A DNA stretch of 64,000 bases from Mycolicibacterium sp. 018/SC-01/001 (GTDB lineage Bacteria; Actinomycetota; Actinomycetes; Mycobacteriales; Mycobacteriaceae), in NCBI RefSeq assembly GCF_007096635.1, contig NZ_VKAA01000027.1, positions 1 through 64,000 of the forward strand. The letters run 5' to 3'. Both the position numbers and the translations under genes were made by a program. The notes beneath the pieces were generated by a model, which saw only the letters and a program-made list of their open reading frames with translations, was not told the DNA's origin and did not search any database. The stretch's first letter is position 1, and each line of letters starts with the position of its first letter. Positions 52,951 through 61,697 of this stretch are shown here, piece after piece.

Positions 52951-54372
52951 ATGAGCGAGCGCTTCGACGTCGTCGTCCTCGGCGCAGGCCCCGGCGGATA
53001 CGTCGCGGCGATACGCGCAAGCCAGCTCGGCCTGCGGACCGCGATCGTGGAGAAGCAGTATTGGGGCGGCGTCTGTCTCAACGTCGGCTGCATCCCGTCA
53101 AAGTCTCTGCTACGCAACGCCGAACTCACTCATCTCCTCCGGGATCGCGCCGAAGAGTTCGGCCTCTCCGGTGGGTACAACACCGCCGATTACCGCGCAG
53201 CATTCGACCGCAGCCGCATGGTCGCGAACTCCCGCGTCAAAGGTGTGCACTACCTGATGAAAAAGAACTCGATCACTGAATTCTTCGGTAGCGCGTCATT
53301 TGTCGATCCGCACCAAATCGAAGTCACCAGAACTGACGGTGGCACGGCGACAGTCGAATTCGACCACGCCATCATAGCCACCGGAAGCACCACCAAGCTG
53401 CTGCCCGGCACCACCTTGAGCCCAAACGTGGTGACCTATGAAGAACAGATCATGGCCTGTGACCTTCCCAAGTCAATCCTCATCGTGGGCGCCGGCGCCA
53501 TCGGCGTGGAGTTCGCCTACGTGCTCGTCAACTACGGCGTCGACGTGACGATCGTGGAATACCTCGACCGAGTGCTCCCTAGCGAAGATTCTGACGTCTC
53601 GGACGTGCTGCGGAAGCAGTACGGCAAGCTCGGGGTGACGATCAAGACGGCCACGACGGTCTCCGAGCTGCACGACGACGGGCACAATGTGACCGTCACC
53701 TTGACCGACAACGCAACCTCCCGCTCCGAGACGATTGTCGTCGACAAGGTCATGCAGTCAGTGGGATTCCTTCCGCGCGTCGACGGATTCGGCCTCGAGT
53801 CCACGGGCGTCGCGCTGACGGCGGACGGCGCCATCGAAATCTCCGACCGTATGCAGACCTCGGTTTCTCACATCTACGCGGTCGGTGACGTCACCGCGAA
53901 GCTGCAACTCGCTCACGTCGCCGAGGCGCAGGCCCTCGTGGCCGCCGAGACGATCGCCGGTCACGACACCGACCCGATCGGTGACTACGGGATGATGCCA
54001 CGCGCCACGTTCAGTCAACCGCAGGTGGCCAGCTTCGGACTGACCGAACAGCAAGCGACCGAGCAAGCCGCAACTCGAGGCTCGTCGAGCATCCGCACCG
54101 CTAAGTTCCCCTTCTCCGCCAACGGCAAGGCTCACGGGCTGGGCGAACCAATCGGCTTCGTGAAGCTCATCGCCGACGACGAATACGGAGAGCTTCTCGG
54201 GGCGCATCTCGTCGGACCCGATGTCTCCGAACTACTTCCTGAACTGACCCTGGCGCAGCGGTGGGACCTCACCGTCTACGAACTCGCAAAGAACGTGCAC
54301 ACCCATCCGACCCTGTCTGAAGCGCTCCAGGAAGCCATCCACGGACTGGCCGGCCACATGATCAACATGTGA
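52951..54372 (+). CDS. lpd: Dihydrolipoyl dehydrogenase (E3)
   Basis: A 473-residue FAD enzyme with [20 protein letters not shown] (dinucleotide fold), the redox disulfide Cys42 and Cys47 in [16 protein letters not shown], the NAD-binding fold [20 protein letters not shown], and [20 protein letters not shown]. The C-terminal [12 protein letters not shown] holds the catalytic His-Glu pair. It reoxidises the lipoyl groups of E2 with NAD+. Together with the divergent E1 and E2 this gives a complete complex, which argues for a dedicated rather than a housekeeping dehydrogenase. Confidence 0.94.
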   Translation: MSERFDVVVLGAGPGGYVAAIRASQLGLRTAIVEKQYWGGVCLNVGCIPSKSLLRNAELTHLLRDRAEEFGLSGGYNTADYRAAFDRSRMVANSRVKGVHYLMKKNSITEFFGSASFVDPHQIEVTRTDGGTATVEFDHAIIATGSTTKLLPGTTLSPNVVTYEEQIMACDLPKSILIVGAGAIGVEFAYVLVNYGVDVTIVEYLDRVLPSEDSDVSDVLRKQYGKLGVTIKTATTVSELHDDGHNVTVTLTDNATSRSETIVVDKVMQSVGFLPRVDGFGLESTGVALTADGAIEISDRMQTSVSHIYAVGDVTAKLQLAHVAEAQALVAAETIAGHDTDPIGDYGMMPRATFSQPQVASFGLTEQQATEQAATRGSSSIRTAKFPFSANGKAHGLGEPIGFVKLIADDEYGELLGAHLVGPDVSELLPELTLAQRWDLTVYELAKNVHTHPTLSEALQEAIHGLAGHMINM

Positions 54373-54423
54373 TGACAACGTCTGCCCTCTCGACTCCACC
54401 CGCCTCCATCGAAAGGCACACTC

Positions 54424-55800
54424 ATGGCGATTGCCACCACTAATCCGGCCACCGGGAAAGTCGAACAGTTCTTCACCCCACACGACGAGACCGAGGTCGA
54501 CTGTCGGATCAGCTTGGCCCACGACACTTTTCTCGCCCTCGCGGAGACCTCATTCGCCGAGCGGGCAGTGTGGATGAATTCCGCAGCCGACGTGTTGGAA
54601 ACGGACGTCGACGACGTCGCGCGGTTGCTCACGCTGGAGATGGGAAAGCCCCTCACCCAAGCCCGAGCCGAAGTACTGAAGTCGGCCCATACCATGCGGT
54701 TCTACGCCGAGAACGCCGAGGAATTCCTCACCGGACGCTTCCTGCCAGACCCGTCCGCTGTGAATGCCAGCGCGGCCTACACCCGCTACGAGGCGATGGG
54801 TGTCGTGCTTGCGGTCATGCCGTGGAACTACCCCATCTGGCAGGTGATCCGCTTCGCCGCGCCCGCGCTCATGGCCGGCAACGTAGGGCTACTCAAGCAC
54901 GCGTCGAACGTGCCCCAGGCCGCAATGTACCTCGACACGCTCTTCGACAGGGGCGGGTTTCCCGCGGGATGCTTTCAGTCCCTGATGATCCCCGCCGCTG
55001 GCGTCGAGCGCGTGGCACGGGACAAGCGTGTGGCCGCCATGACACTAACCGGCTCGGAGCCGGCCGGCCGCTCGCTGGCCGCAATAGCAGGCTCGGAGGT
55101 GAAGCCAGTAGTGCTCGAACTCGGTGGTTCCGACCCCTTCATCGTCACCCCGTCCGCGGACCTCGACGCCGCGGTCAGCACGGCGGTCGCAGCACGCACC
55201 TCGAATAACGGTCAAGCTTGCATCAACGCCAAGCGGTTCATCGTCCACGAAGACGTCTACGACGCGTTTGTCGATCAGTTCACCACGGCGATGGCCGCAC
55301 TTGTCGTGGGCGATCCGTTCGACGAACGCACCGACATCGGACCGTTGGCCACAGAGTCCGGCCGCCGCGACATCGAAGAATTGGTCATCGACGCTCGCGA
55401 CAAGGGAGCGAGCGTCATGACCGGCGGTGTCGTTCCCGACGGCGACGGCTGGTACTACCCTCCGACTGTCGTCGCCGGCGTCACCCCCGAAATGAAGCTG
55501 TACGCAGAGGAGGCATTCGGTCCGCTGGCGTCGCTCTACCGGGTTGCCGACCGCGCCGAAGCACTCGCACTGGCCAACGCCACCACATTCGGATTGAGTT
55601 CGGCCGTGTGGACTAACGACCCCGCCGACGAAGAGTTCTTCGTCAGCGGCCTCGCGGCCGGCGCCGTGTTCGTCAACGGAATGTCCGTCTCCTACCCGCA
55701 ACTACCGTTCGGAGGCGTCAAGGATTCCGGTGTGGGACAAGAACTCTCTTCAGAGGGTATCCGCGCCTTCTGCAATCTGAAATCCGTGTGGCGCAGATGA
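54424..55800 (+). CDS. NAD(P)-dependent aldehyde dehydrogenase, succinate-semialdehyde type
   Basis: The 458-residue enzyme starts MAIATTNPATGKVEQFFTPH, as many GabD-like enzymes do. It has LTLEMGKPLTQARAE, AVMPWNYPIWQVIRFAAPAL, the cofactor motif LTGSEPAGRSLA, the catalytic Glu232 in VLELGGSDPFIV and Cys266 in NNGQACINAKRF. The C-terminal VNGMSVSYPQLPFGGVKDSG fits succinate-semialdehyde dehydrogenases. Substrates such as other semialdehydes are possible. It follows lpd by 51 bases in the same direction and may be the last step of the pathway. Confidence 0.93.
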   Translation: MAIATTNPATGKVEQFFTPHDETEVDCRISLAHDTFLALAETSFAERAVWMNSAADVLETDVDDVARLLTLEMGKPLTQARAEVLKSAHTMRFYAENAEEFLTGRFLPDPSAVNASAAYTRYEAMGVVLAVMPWNYPIWQVIRFAAPALMAGNVGLLKHASNVPQAAMYLDTLFDRGGFPAGCFQSLMIPAAGVERVARDKRVAAMTLTGSEPAGRSLAAIAGSEVKPVVLELGGSDPFIVTPSADLDAAVSTAVAARTSNNGQACINAKRFIVHEDVYDAFVDQFTTAMAALVVGDPFDERTDIGPLATESGRRDIEELVIDARDKGASVMTGGVVPDGDGWYYPPTVVAGVTPEMKLYAEEAFGPLASLYRVADRAEALALANATTFGLSSAVWTNDPADEEFFVSGLAAGAVFVNGMSVSYPQLPFGGVKDSGVGQELSSEGIRAFCNLKSVWRR

Positions 55801-56335
55801 ATGTGCCACGGCCGGGACCCCAAAGCCTCAACGACCACTGAAGAACGCGTGTGAAAAACGCGTGGTAGTCACCAACAGAATCACCCATAGAGCGTGATGA
55901 TCGTGACCGATGAAGGATCAGGGCGACGGAATCACCAATAAGGGCCCCTGGATCGCCTGTGCGGCGCTGTCGCTCGATCGCGCGGACCATTTCCACTACT
56001 GCCATGCATCACGGGGTTCGGCGAGGATCACCGCGCTCTGAGGCAACGCCGATATTCAGCATCGATTCAGCGCTACCAATTAATGTACTGTCGAGTACAG
56101 TACGATCAGTTCGTTCCGCCCAAGCCACCGCCGTACCCCACGAGCAGCGACAGTGATCGCTCTGTCCGCAACACGACACACTGTTCCGACTCTGTTGAGT
56201 GCAGAAAGTCACGATCCACGCCGCCCGCGTTCAACGCTGGAGGCCGCTGGCACGCCGCCTCGATCACCGCCAGGGGCGATCAGAGCCCCCATCACAGTCC
56301 GTTTCAGACCAATCAGATTGCGAAGGAAGCAGATA
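55801..56335. promoter_or_regulatory. Intergenic region with a strong TetR-type palindrome
   Basis: No gene is visible in these 535 bases. GTACTGT-CGAGT-ACAGTAC (56085-56103) is a perfect 7-5-7 inverted repeat, about 230 bases before the cutinase start. A near-identical core is found at 60809-60825. The site is of the TetR operator type; AAGGAAGC near the end is the cutinase ribosome site. Confidence 0.6.
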
Positions 56336-57022
56336 GTGAGAACCAACAAGATCCTGTTCAGTTCGGGAGTGGTGCCGCTCGCCATGGCTGCGCTGACGAC
56401 CACCGTTGCGCCATCCACGTCGGCCGTGGCGTGTCCCGATGTCGAGGTCATCTTTGCTCGGGGAACGCATGAGCCTCCGGGTCCCGGGCCCATCGGTGAT
56501 GCGTTCGTCGACGCCTTGCGTCCCCAAATCGGCCAACGATCACTTGAGGTCTACCCGGTCAACTACCCTGCCAGCGATCAGTGGGCTACAGGCGTTGACG
56601 GTGTGAGAGACGCCGCCGCTCGTGTTGTCTCGATTTCGAAGACGTGCCCCCAAGCCAACATTGTTCTTGGGGGCTACTCCCAGGGAGCCGCCGTTGCAGG
56701 CTTCGTGACGTCGTCTACGGTGCCCGGAGGTATCGATCCCACGACCGTCCCTGAACCATTGCAACCAGCTGTTGCCGAGCACGTTGCGGCAGTAGTGCTG
56801 TTCGGCATGCCGAACGGTCGTGCCATGAGCTTTCTGGGTCAGCCGCCGGTGACGATCGGCCCTCTGTATGAGAACAAGACGCGCGCGCTGTGCGTTGTCG
56901 ACGACCCCGTTTGCTCGGATGGCCTTAACTTCGCGGGACACAACCCGGCCAACTACGTCGGCGACCCGGCAAGCCAGGGCGCTTCATTCGCTGCCGGTCG
57001 CCTGACTAGCACATCGTTATGA
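56336..57022 (+). CDS. Secreted cutinase-family esterase
   Basis: The 228-residue product has a signal peptide (residues 1-31, ending STSAVA), then a cutinase fold: CPDVEVIFARGTHEPPGPGP, the nucleophile Ser115 in VLGGYSQGAAV, Asp190 in VDDPVC and His202 in FAGHNPANYV. Four Cys (33, 104, 186, 193) allow two disulfides. Mycobacterial cutinases hydrolyse fatty-acid esters, triglycerides or phospholipids outside the cell. GTG 56336 with AAGGAAG upstream gives the natural signal peptide; an ATG 61 codons upstream is unlikely. A TetR-type site upstream suggests inducible expression. Confidence 0.92.
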   Translation: MRTNKILFSSGVVPLAMAALTTTVAPSTSAVACPDVEVIFARGTHEPPGPGPIGDAFVDALRPQIGQRSLEVYPVNYPASDQWATGVDGVRDAAARVVSISKTCPQANIVLGGYSQGAAVAGFVTSSTVPGGIDPTTVPEPLQPAVAEHVAAVVLFGMPNGRAMSFLGQPPVTIGPLYENKTRALCVVDDPVCSDGLNFAGHNPANYVGDPASQGASFAAGRLTSTSL

Positions 57023-57362
57023 GCGCGTGTCACCGGTTTGTCCATCAGTAGACTCAGTCGCAGCAAAGAGATTCAGCATGAGGGCTTTTCACGTATAGCG
57101 GTCTGGGTGTGAAGGTGGGAGGCGGTAGAGTCTCGGGGATTGAAAGCGCGTAGCGATCCGACCCTGGATCTCGTCGTAATCGCGACCGATCTCCCTCCAG
57201 GCGAATCGCCGATATCTCGCCGGTGCGTTGAGTCGCCGCGTCCATCGTGCAGGCGGATCGCCACGTTCCGTCACGTCTGCCCGCTGACGAACACATCGCC
57301 AGTCAAATCAGAGCGCTTCGCTACGGCCGCAGTGCACTTTCAGAGGCCGAAAGGAACTGTCC
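57023..57362. other. Intergenic stretch, no gene seen
   Basis: These 340 bases after the cutinase contain open frames on the minus strand (57054-57296 and overlapping ones), but none has a recognised product or good ribosome site. The last bases give AAAGGAACTG, a possible ribosome site for the small frame that follows. Confidence 0.45.
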
Positions 57363-57671
57363 ATGGAACTGACACCTGCGACTCACGGTGGCGTTTCACC
57401 CGGCTGTACAGATCCATGGCGCGCTAAAATCACTGTTGCGCAACGCGATTGTGAAGTTGCCCTTGCTCATCTCGAGCACGCGCTCGACGCTCAGGAGCCG
57501 GCCTACTTCACGCGCCACATGCCGACGTGCGAGGGCACTTACCGCCTCTCCCGAGATACGGCGCGCGTCCATCCTTCGCCGACGGTAGGACCCTCGTCGT
57601 GGAGCACCCAGGAACCGGTGTCGCGCGATCGGCTGATGGTCAGCTTTGCAGAGGCGACGAAGTCGTGGTGA
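57363..57671 (+). CDS. Possible small protein directly upstream of the sigma factor gene
   Basis: A 102-residue frame with AAAGGA eight bases before its ATG and a stop four bases before the sigma factor start, which would allow translational coupling. It has a Cys in SPGCTDPW and one in MPTCEGTYR, and the middle (EVALAHLEHALDAQEPAYF) is a plausible amphipathic helix. No zinc-binding anti-sigma motif is seen and the family is not recognised. Equal chance of being non-coding. Confidence 0.35.
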   Translation: MELTPATHGGVSPGCTDPWRAKITVAQRDCEVALAHLEHALDAQEPAYFTRHMPTCEGTYRLSRDTARVHPSPTVGPSSWSTQEPVSRDRLMVSFAEATKSW

Positions 57672-57675
57672 GCAA

Positions 57676-58290
57676 ATGATCGACGAGTCGGGATTGATCC
57701 TGGCTTTGCGAAGCGGAGATCAAGCGGCGTTCACGGAACTGGTCAACTCTCATACACCGGCACTTCTTCGCGCGGCGCGCGGGTACGTCCCCAGCCATGC
57801 CGTCGCCGAGGAGGTCGTCCAGGAGACCTGGATCGCGCTGATGAAGGGCGTCGCAGGGTTCGAGGGTCGATCCTCGCTGCGTGCGTGGTTGTTTGTGGTG
57901 ATGACCAATATCGCCAAGGCGCGCGGTATCCGTGAGCGACGCGACAGGGAAGTGCTACTTCTCTCGGCGGGTTCCCACGTCGACACTGCCACCATTCGCG
58001 GACCGGGGGTTCCCAGCGCGGGGAGGCGGAAGGAGCGCCCGGCGGACCTTCGCCATTCTCCAGAGGGCTCGATCTTGGGGCGCGAACTGCGCGCCGTCGC
58101 TCAGCGAGCGGTCGACACGTTGCCGCCGCGGCAACGAAAAGTGGTCATGTTGCGCGACTTCATGGGCTTCGACTCCACGGAGGTCTGCGAGGTGCTCGAC
58201 ATCAGTGCAGCCAATCAGCGTGTCCTGCTCCATCGGGGTCGCGCGGCGATCCGGCGAATTCTGGAGGACTACGCGACGGGCTCAGAATGA
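57676..58290 (+). CDS. ECF-type RNA polymerase sigma factor
   Basis: The 204-residue protein has region 2 (LALRSGDQAAFTELVNSHTP, AARGYVPSHAVAEEVVQETW, FEGRSSLRAWLFVVMTNIAK) and region 4 (VDTLPPRQRKVVMLRDFMGF, EVCEVLDISAANQRVLLHRG), with no long region 1. The linker between them is longer than usual. ATG 57676 is preferred; the longer frame overlaps the small frame upstream. ECF factors normally have an anti-sigma partner encoded next to them. Here only a 26-codon frame starts at an ATGA overlap (58287), with no zf-HC2 motif, so its control is unclear. Confidence 0.9.
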   Translation: MIDESGLILALRSGDQAAFTELVNSHTPALLRAARGYVPSHAVAEEVVQETWIALMKGVAGFEGRSSLRAWLFVVMTNIAKARGIRERRDREVLLLSAGSHVDTATIRGPGVPSAGRRKERPADLRHSPEGSILGRELRAVAQRAVDTLPPRQRKVVMLRDFMGFDSTEVCEVLDISAANQRVLLHRGRAAIRRILEDYATGSE

Positions 58291-58569
58291 CCGTGCTCAA
58301 CGTGAGCAATCATCGCGGCGCGTCGGCCTTTGCGCCGTCCGAGAGAAGGCCCTCCGCCCTCGATTGAGGATCTGGCGTGCGCAGCTCGGACGACATCGGC
58401 GCACACGGTTACCGGATCAGGCGGTCAACCACGATGAACTCCTTGCTGCAGACCGACGCCTCCCCGCCTTTCCCCGACTCGACGTCGCCACTGCGTTCGA
58501 CGAACCTGCCCAGGTGGCGGCGAGCCGTATGAGGCACTTCCCTTACGTGGTGTCTTATACGCTTTGTAG

Positions 58570-59235
58570 ATGTCTGGGTCCCCGCCCGTCGGCAATGCCC
58601 GACCTTTACCCGCCACCGAGCGCGGCCGACGCGCCCGGGCGGCAATAGTTGATGCCGCGGCCACCTTGATGTATCAGCGTGGCGTGCGCGCCACAAGCCT
58701 CGACGATGTCCTGGCCGCGGCGGGCTCGGGCAAGAGTCAGCTTTATCACTACTTCGACGGCAAGTCCGACCTCGTCCATGCTGTCATCGATCGTCAACTG
58801 CAGCTCGTTCTCGAAGAACAGGAACCCACCCTCAGTCACACCGATTCCTGGGCGGGCATTGACGCGTGGGCCGCGCAGTACTTGGAGTTGCATGCTCCCC
58901 CGGAGGGCCCCTTCGCCTGTCCGCTGGGCACGATGGCCGCTGAACTCAAGAACGACGAGGCATACCGACCCAGCCTGGATGCGGCATTCCGCCGTTGGGA
59001 AGCCCCGCTGGCCCGCGGGTTGGCGACGATGAAGAGGCGCGGAGAGCTGTCTCGGACGGCTGACCCTCAGCGGCTCGCCGCCATGGTCATCGCGGCCCTT
59101 CAGGGTGGAATGCTGATGGCGCGTGTCCGCGACGACGTCACTCCCCTGCACGACTCGCTCACCGCGGCGCTCACCGAGCTTCGCCGCTGGACGCCGCGTT
59201 CGCGACCAGTCAGCACCCGCGCGAAGGCCAGGTGA
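58570..59235 (+). CDS. TetR/AcrR-family regulator
   Basis: The 221-residue regulator has the N-terminal helix-turn-helix typical of the class (RARAAIVDAAATLMYQRGVR, TSLDDVLAAAGSGKSQLYHY, FDGKSDLVHAVID). The C-terminal ligand domain has EEGPFACPLGTM-type sequence (PEGPFACPLGTMAAELKND) and AAMVIAALQGGMLMARVRDD, as in TetR_C regulators close to AcrR. It may bind the palindromes of the TACTGT-N5-ACAGTA kind seen at 56086-56102 and 60809-60825, but its own upstream region has no copy of that site. Transcribed alone between the sigma factor and DUF417 genes. Confidence 0.9.
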   Translation: MSGSPPVGNARPLPATERGRRARAAIVDAAATLMYQRGVRATSLDDVLAAAGSGKSQLYHYFDGKSDLVHAVIDRQLQLVLEEQEPTLSHTDSWAGIDAWAAQYLELHAPPEGPFACPLGTMAAELKNDEAYRPSLDAAFRRWEAPLARGLATMKRRGELSRTADPQRLAAMVIAALQGGMLMARVRDDVTPLHDSLTAALTELRRWTPRSRPVSTRAKAR

Positions 59236-59488
59236 GAGTCGCGCAATCCCGTGGCGAGAACGGAGTCTCGATGACGGCCGAGCCATGGACGTCCCGGCCG
59301 TCGTGGTAGTGCTCGAACCGGTCCCGATGGCGTCACGCGCGTCGTCATTGTGGGCGCCCGGCTCGACGGTTCGATGCCGGCCACCTGTAGATGCTCCCGC
59401 AGATCATGTTTCAGTTAACGAGGCCTTGAAGCTCAGTTGCCGCATGCGCTTTCGCCAGCTCGGCAATCGTGGATGACACAACCGTGAT

Positions 59489-60010
59489 CTAGCCGCGATC
59501 CCCGACAATTCGGGCATCCTTCGCGGACTGCGCAATCAGCGCCTCGCCGAGTGTCCACACCGCAGCACCGAGCAGGGCCACGTCCTTGATCAAAAAGCCT
59601 CCGACTTCGGTCACCAGCGGAACGTGCAGCGATGAGGACGCGACGACGTCGGGGGTGGTGAAGAGGAAGCTGATCGTGGAGACGAACAACAGTGCCGCAA
59701 TGCCACTGCCAATCGCCGAGAGGCGTGCCGAGACCGGCCTGATCGCGATGAGCATGGCGGCCAAGAGTTCGAGGCAGCCGAGCACATTGGAGAACGCCTG
59801 GACACTGAAGACGTCGTAAACCCAACGCATAAGCGGCTGATGGCTGACCAGTGGCATGATGGCGGCGGCTTCGGCACTGGTGAACTTCGCAATCCCAATC
59901 CACGCCAGCGGGATGATCAGACCCAACCGAAGGATTATCGCTCCTGCGGTTGAGATCGCCTGATAGGCGCGACTAGTGCTTTGCTGGCCGGGGACAAACG
60001 GGGTGGCCAT
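59489..60010 (-). CDS. DUF417 (RclC/YkgB-like) membrane protein
   Basis: A 173-residue membrane protein with four helices. AIILRLGLIIPLAWIGIAKF, the conserved EAAAIMPLVSHQPLMRWVYD, SNVLGCLELLAAMLIAIRP and FLFTTPD place it in DUF417. In E. coli RclC of this family belongs to the reactive-chlorine response. ATG 60010 is preferred, with AAGGAG six bases upstream; a longer frame reads from 60043. It is close to a TetR gene, an epoxide-hydrolase-like gene and a peroxiredoxin gene, which fits an oxidative-stress or xenobiotic context. Confidence 0.87.
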   Translation of the reverse strand: MATPFVPGQQSTSRAYQAISTAGAIILRLGLIIPLAWIGIAKFTSAEAAAIMPLVSHQPLMRWVYDVFSVQAFSNVLGCLELLAAMLIAIRPVSARLSAIGSGIAALLFVSTISFLFTTPDVVASSSLHVPLVTEVGGFLIKDVALLGAAVWTLGEALIAQSAKDARIVGDRG

Positions 60011-60306
60011 ATGAGCTCCTTCGTCGAATGGGGTGCATCTCACCCAACCTTGTGGTCTCGCACCGTGGCGGCGTTACACACTGCTGCGCGAAGGCGGCAC
60101 GCGATGGTGAGCATGCCGGCCGCGACCTTCCGCCGACGGGCGTGGTCGCAATCCTCAATTCCGCCAACTGCGTCCGCAGGTCGATGCTGCCATCCGGTTC
60201 GGACCGCCCTTCGATACGAGGCAATCCGAAGAATCGAGTCGGCGGGCGCTGCATCACCATTGCGATCGCCAGCTTGGCCTACCTGCCGATCGCAGGCTCA
60301 TCGTGG

Positions 60307-60711
60307 TCACGGGCGAAACGATGCTGCCTGGCGCTCGAAGTCTCCGAGGTCGAAATAGTCCCGCCATTGGGTGATCGCTCCCGACTCGACGACCATGCTA
60401 CCCATTATCGGCAGGACGATCTCCGCCCCGTTTCTGTGACGGAAGATGTCGATTCGCTCGGTAAGGACCGCGTTTCCCGACTGCGCGATACGTGTCAGCT
60501 GCCAATCGATCGTCACCCGGGATCCGACGCCGAAGCCCTTGTGAAAGTCCCTGACGTTATCGCGACCCACCATTTCCGGCAGAGGGATGTTGTGGTAGAA
60601 GACATCCTCGCTCAGCAGATCGGTCGCCTCGTCGAACTTGTCGGAGTTGACCAGATCGAAGAAGTTCCGGACGAGGGCCGTCTCGCTGGGCTCGTTGTCT
60701 ACGGTCGGCAT
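60307..60711 (-). CDS. Limonene-epoxide-hydrolase-like NTF2-fold protein
   Basis: The 134-residue protein has the LEH pattern: DVFYHNIPLPEMVGRDNVRD, TIDWQLTRIAQSGN, VLTERIDIF and ITQWRDYFDLGDFE. Residues Arg86, Asp88 and Asp118 match the Arg-Asp-Asp set that activates water and opens epoxides in limonene-1,2-epoxide hydrolase. It is probably an intracellular epoxide or lipid-epoxide hydrolase. No signal peptide. A TetR-type palindrome lies about 100 bases upstream of its start. It follows DUF417's promoter region and is near an oxidative-stress set of genes. Confidence 0.88.
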   Translation of the reverse strand: MPTVDNEPSETALVRNFFDLVNSDKFDEATDLLSEDVFYHNIPLPEMVGRDNVRDFHKGFGVGSRVTIDWQLTRIAQSGNAVLTERIDIFRHRNGAEIVLPIMGSMVVESGAITQWRDYFDLGDFERQAASFRP

Positions 60712-61130
60712 ATTGTCAATTCCTACTTCCAGATGGGCTTTTCAAGAATGGTCGGGGAGGATCGATCTTCAGCACACGACGCGAGACTGGTCTGTAGCCA
60801 TCTGCGTCTACTGTACCAGACAGTACATCAAGCCTACACGCAAGTGGACTACCCGCGACCTGCATTCAGGCCCTGCAACATAATTGACCCAGCGTCTAGT
60901 AACCGTGCCATCCGGAGATGGGCTCAGATTCAGGGGTCTTCCATCTCAGGCGGGTGCCCGACTCTTTGGTGCCTGCATCATATCCAGTGAAGTCGCGGTG
61001 ATTTCGATGAAACGGAACGCGATGAATCCGACACACAGTGTTCTATGACCTGCTGCCGGAAGTTGGTCATGTGATGCGAGTCAGGACGGATCGCCAAACG
61101 TGGCTATCGGAATGCCGACGGCAGGAAACG
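60712..61130. promoter_or_regulatory. Divergent promoter region with TetR-type palindrome
   Basis: TACTGT-ACCAG-ACAGTA (60809-60825) is a perfect 6-5-6 palindrome upstream of the epoxide-hydrolase-like gene. It has the same arms and spacer length as the site at 56086-56102. The remaining bases lead to the divergent peroxiredoxin gene; no other gene is seen. Confidence 0.6.
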
Positions 61131-61697
61131 ATGATTGAAAGCGAGGACATTGTCACGATGAGTATGTCTGTAGGAGATCGTTTTCCCGCCATGAGAGTAC
61201 TCAGCACCGACGGAGAGCTGGATTTGGCGAACCTGTGGTCCAGCGGGCCCTTGGTGATTGCCTTTCACCGAATGTGGTGCCCCTTTTGCCAGCAGGCCGC
61301 GATCCAGCTCAGTGGCGCCGCATCAGAGCTCACACGTTTGGGCGCGGTCACCGTAATCGTGTACCGCGAGGACCTCAACGCGGTGGCAGCGGCCTGCACG
61401 GAACGTCACACCGCAGCGGTTTGCGTCAGTGACGCTCACCGATCGTTGGAGGACGCCGTCGATCTACAACGCTTCAAGCTGTTGCGCTACCTCGCCTTCT
61501 CACCCCGGCGGCTTCTGGCGGCCCGCCACGCGGGATCCAAAGTCCTTGGCATGGGCACGAACGTCTTGCAAGGCCGCGGCACTTACGTCGTGGGTTGTGA
61601 CGGCAGGGTCGTCTATGTCCATGAAGCGAAGACTGCAGCCGACATCCCGCCGGTCGAAGAAATCGTCTCCGCGGTGCGAGCGTCCATTCTACCCTGA
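61131..61697 (+). CDS. AhpC/TSA-type peroxiredoxin-like protein
   Basis: The 188-residue thioredoxin-fold protein has LVIAFHRMWCPFCQQAAIQL with Cys50 and Cys53 as a CxxC redox centre, which fits AhpC/TSA-like redoxins more than classical peroxiredoxins. Strands TVIVYRED and YVVGCDGRVVYVHEA follow. It may reduce peroxides or act as a thiol oxidoreductase in the cytoplasm. The start is uncertain: 61131 (AGGAAA upstream) or 61158 (GAGGAC). Divergent from the epoxide-hydrolase-like gene, so both may share control. Confidence 0.83.
   Translation: MIESEDIVTMSMSVGDRFPAMRVLSTDGELDLANLWSSGPLVIAFHRMWCPFCQQAAIQLSGAASELTRLGAVTVIVYREDLNAVAAACTERHTAAVCVSDAHRSLEDAVDLQRFKLLRYLAFSPRRLLAARHAGSKVLGMGTNVLQGRGTYVVGCDGRVVYVHEAKTAADIPPVEEIVSAVRASILP

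Noticed and set aside
59973-60260. 95-residue minus-strand frame upstream of the DUF417 gene
   Set aside because: It overlaps the DUF417 start, and its Arg/Pro-rich product has no recognisable fold.
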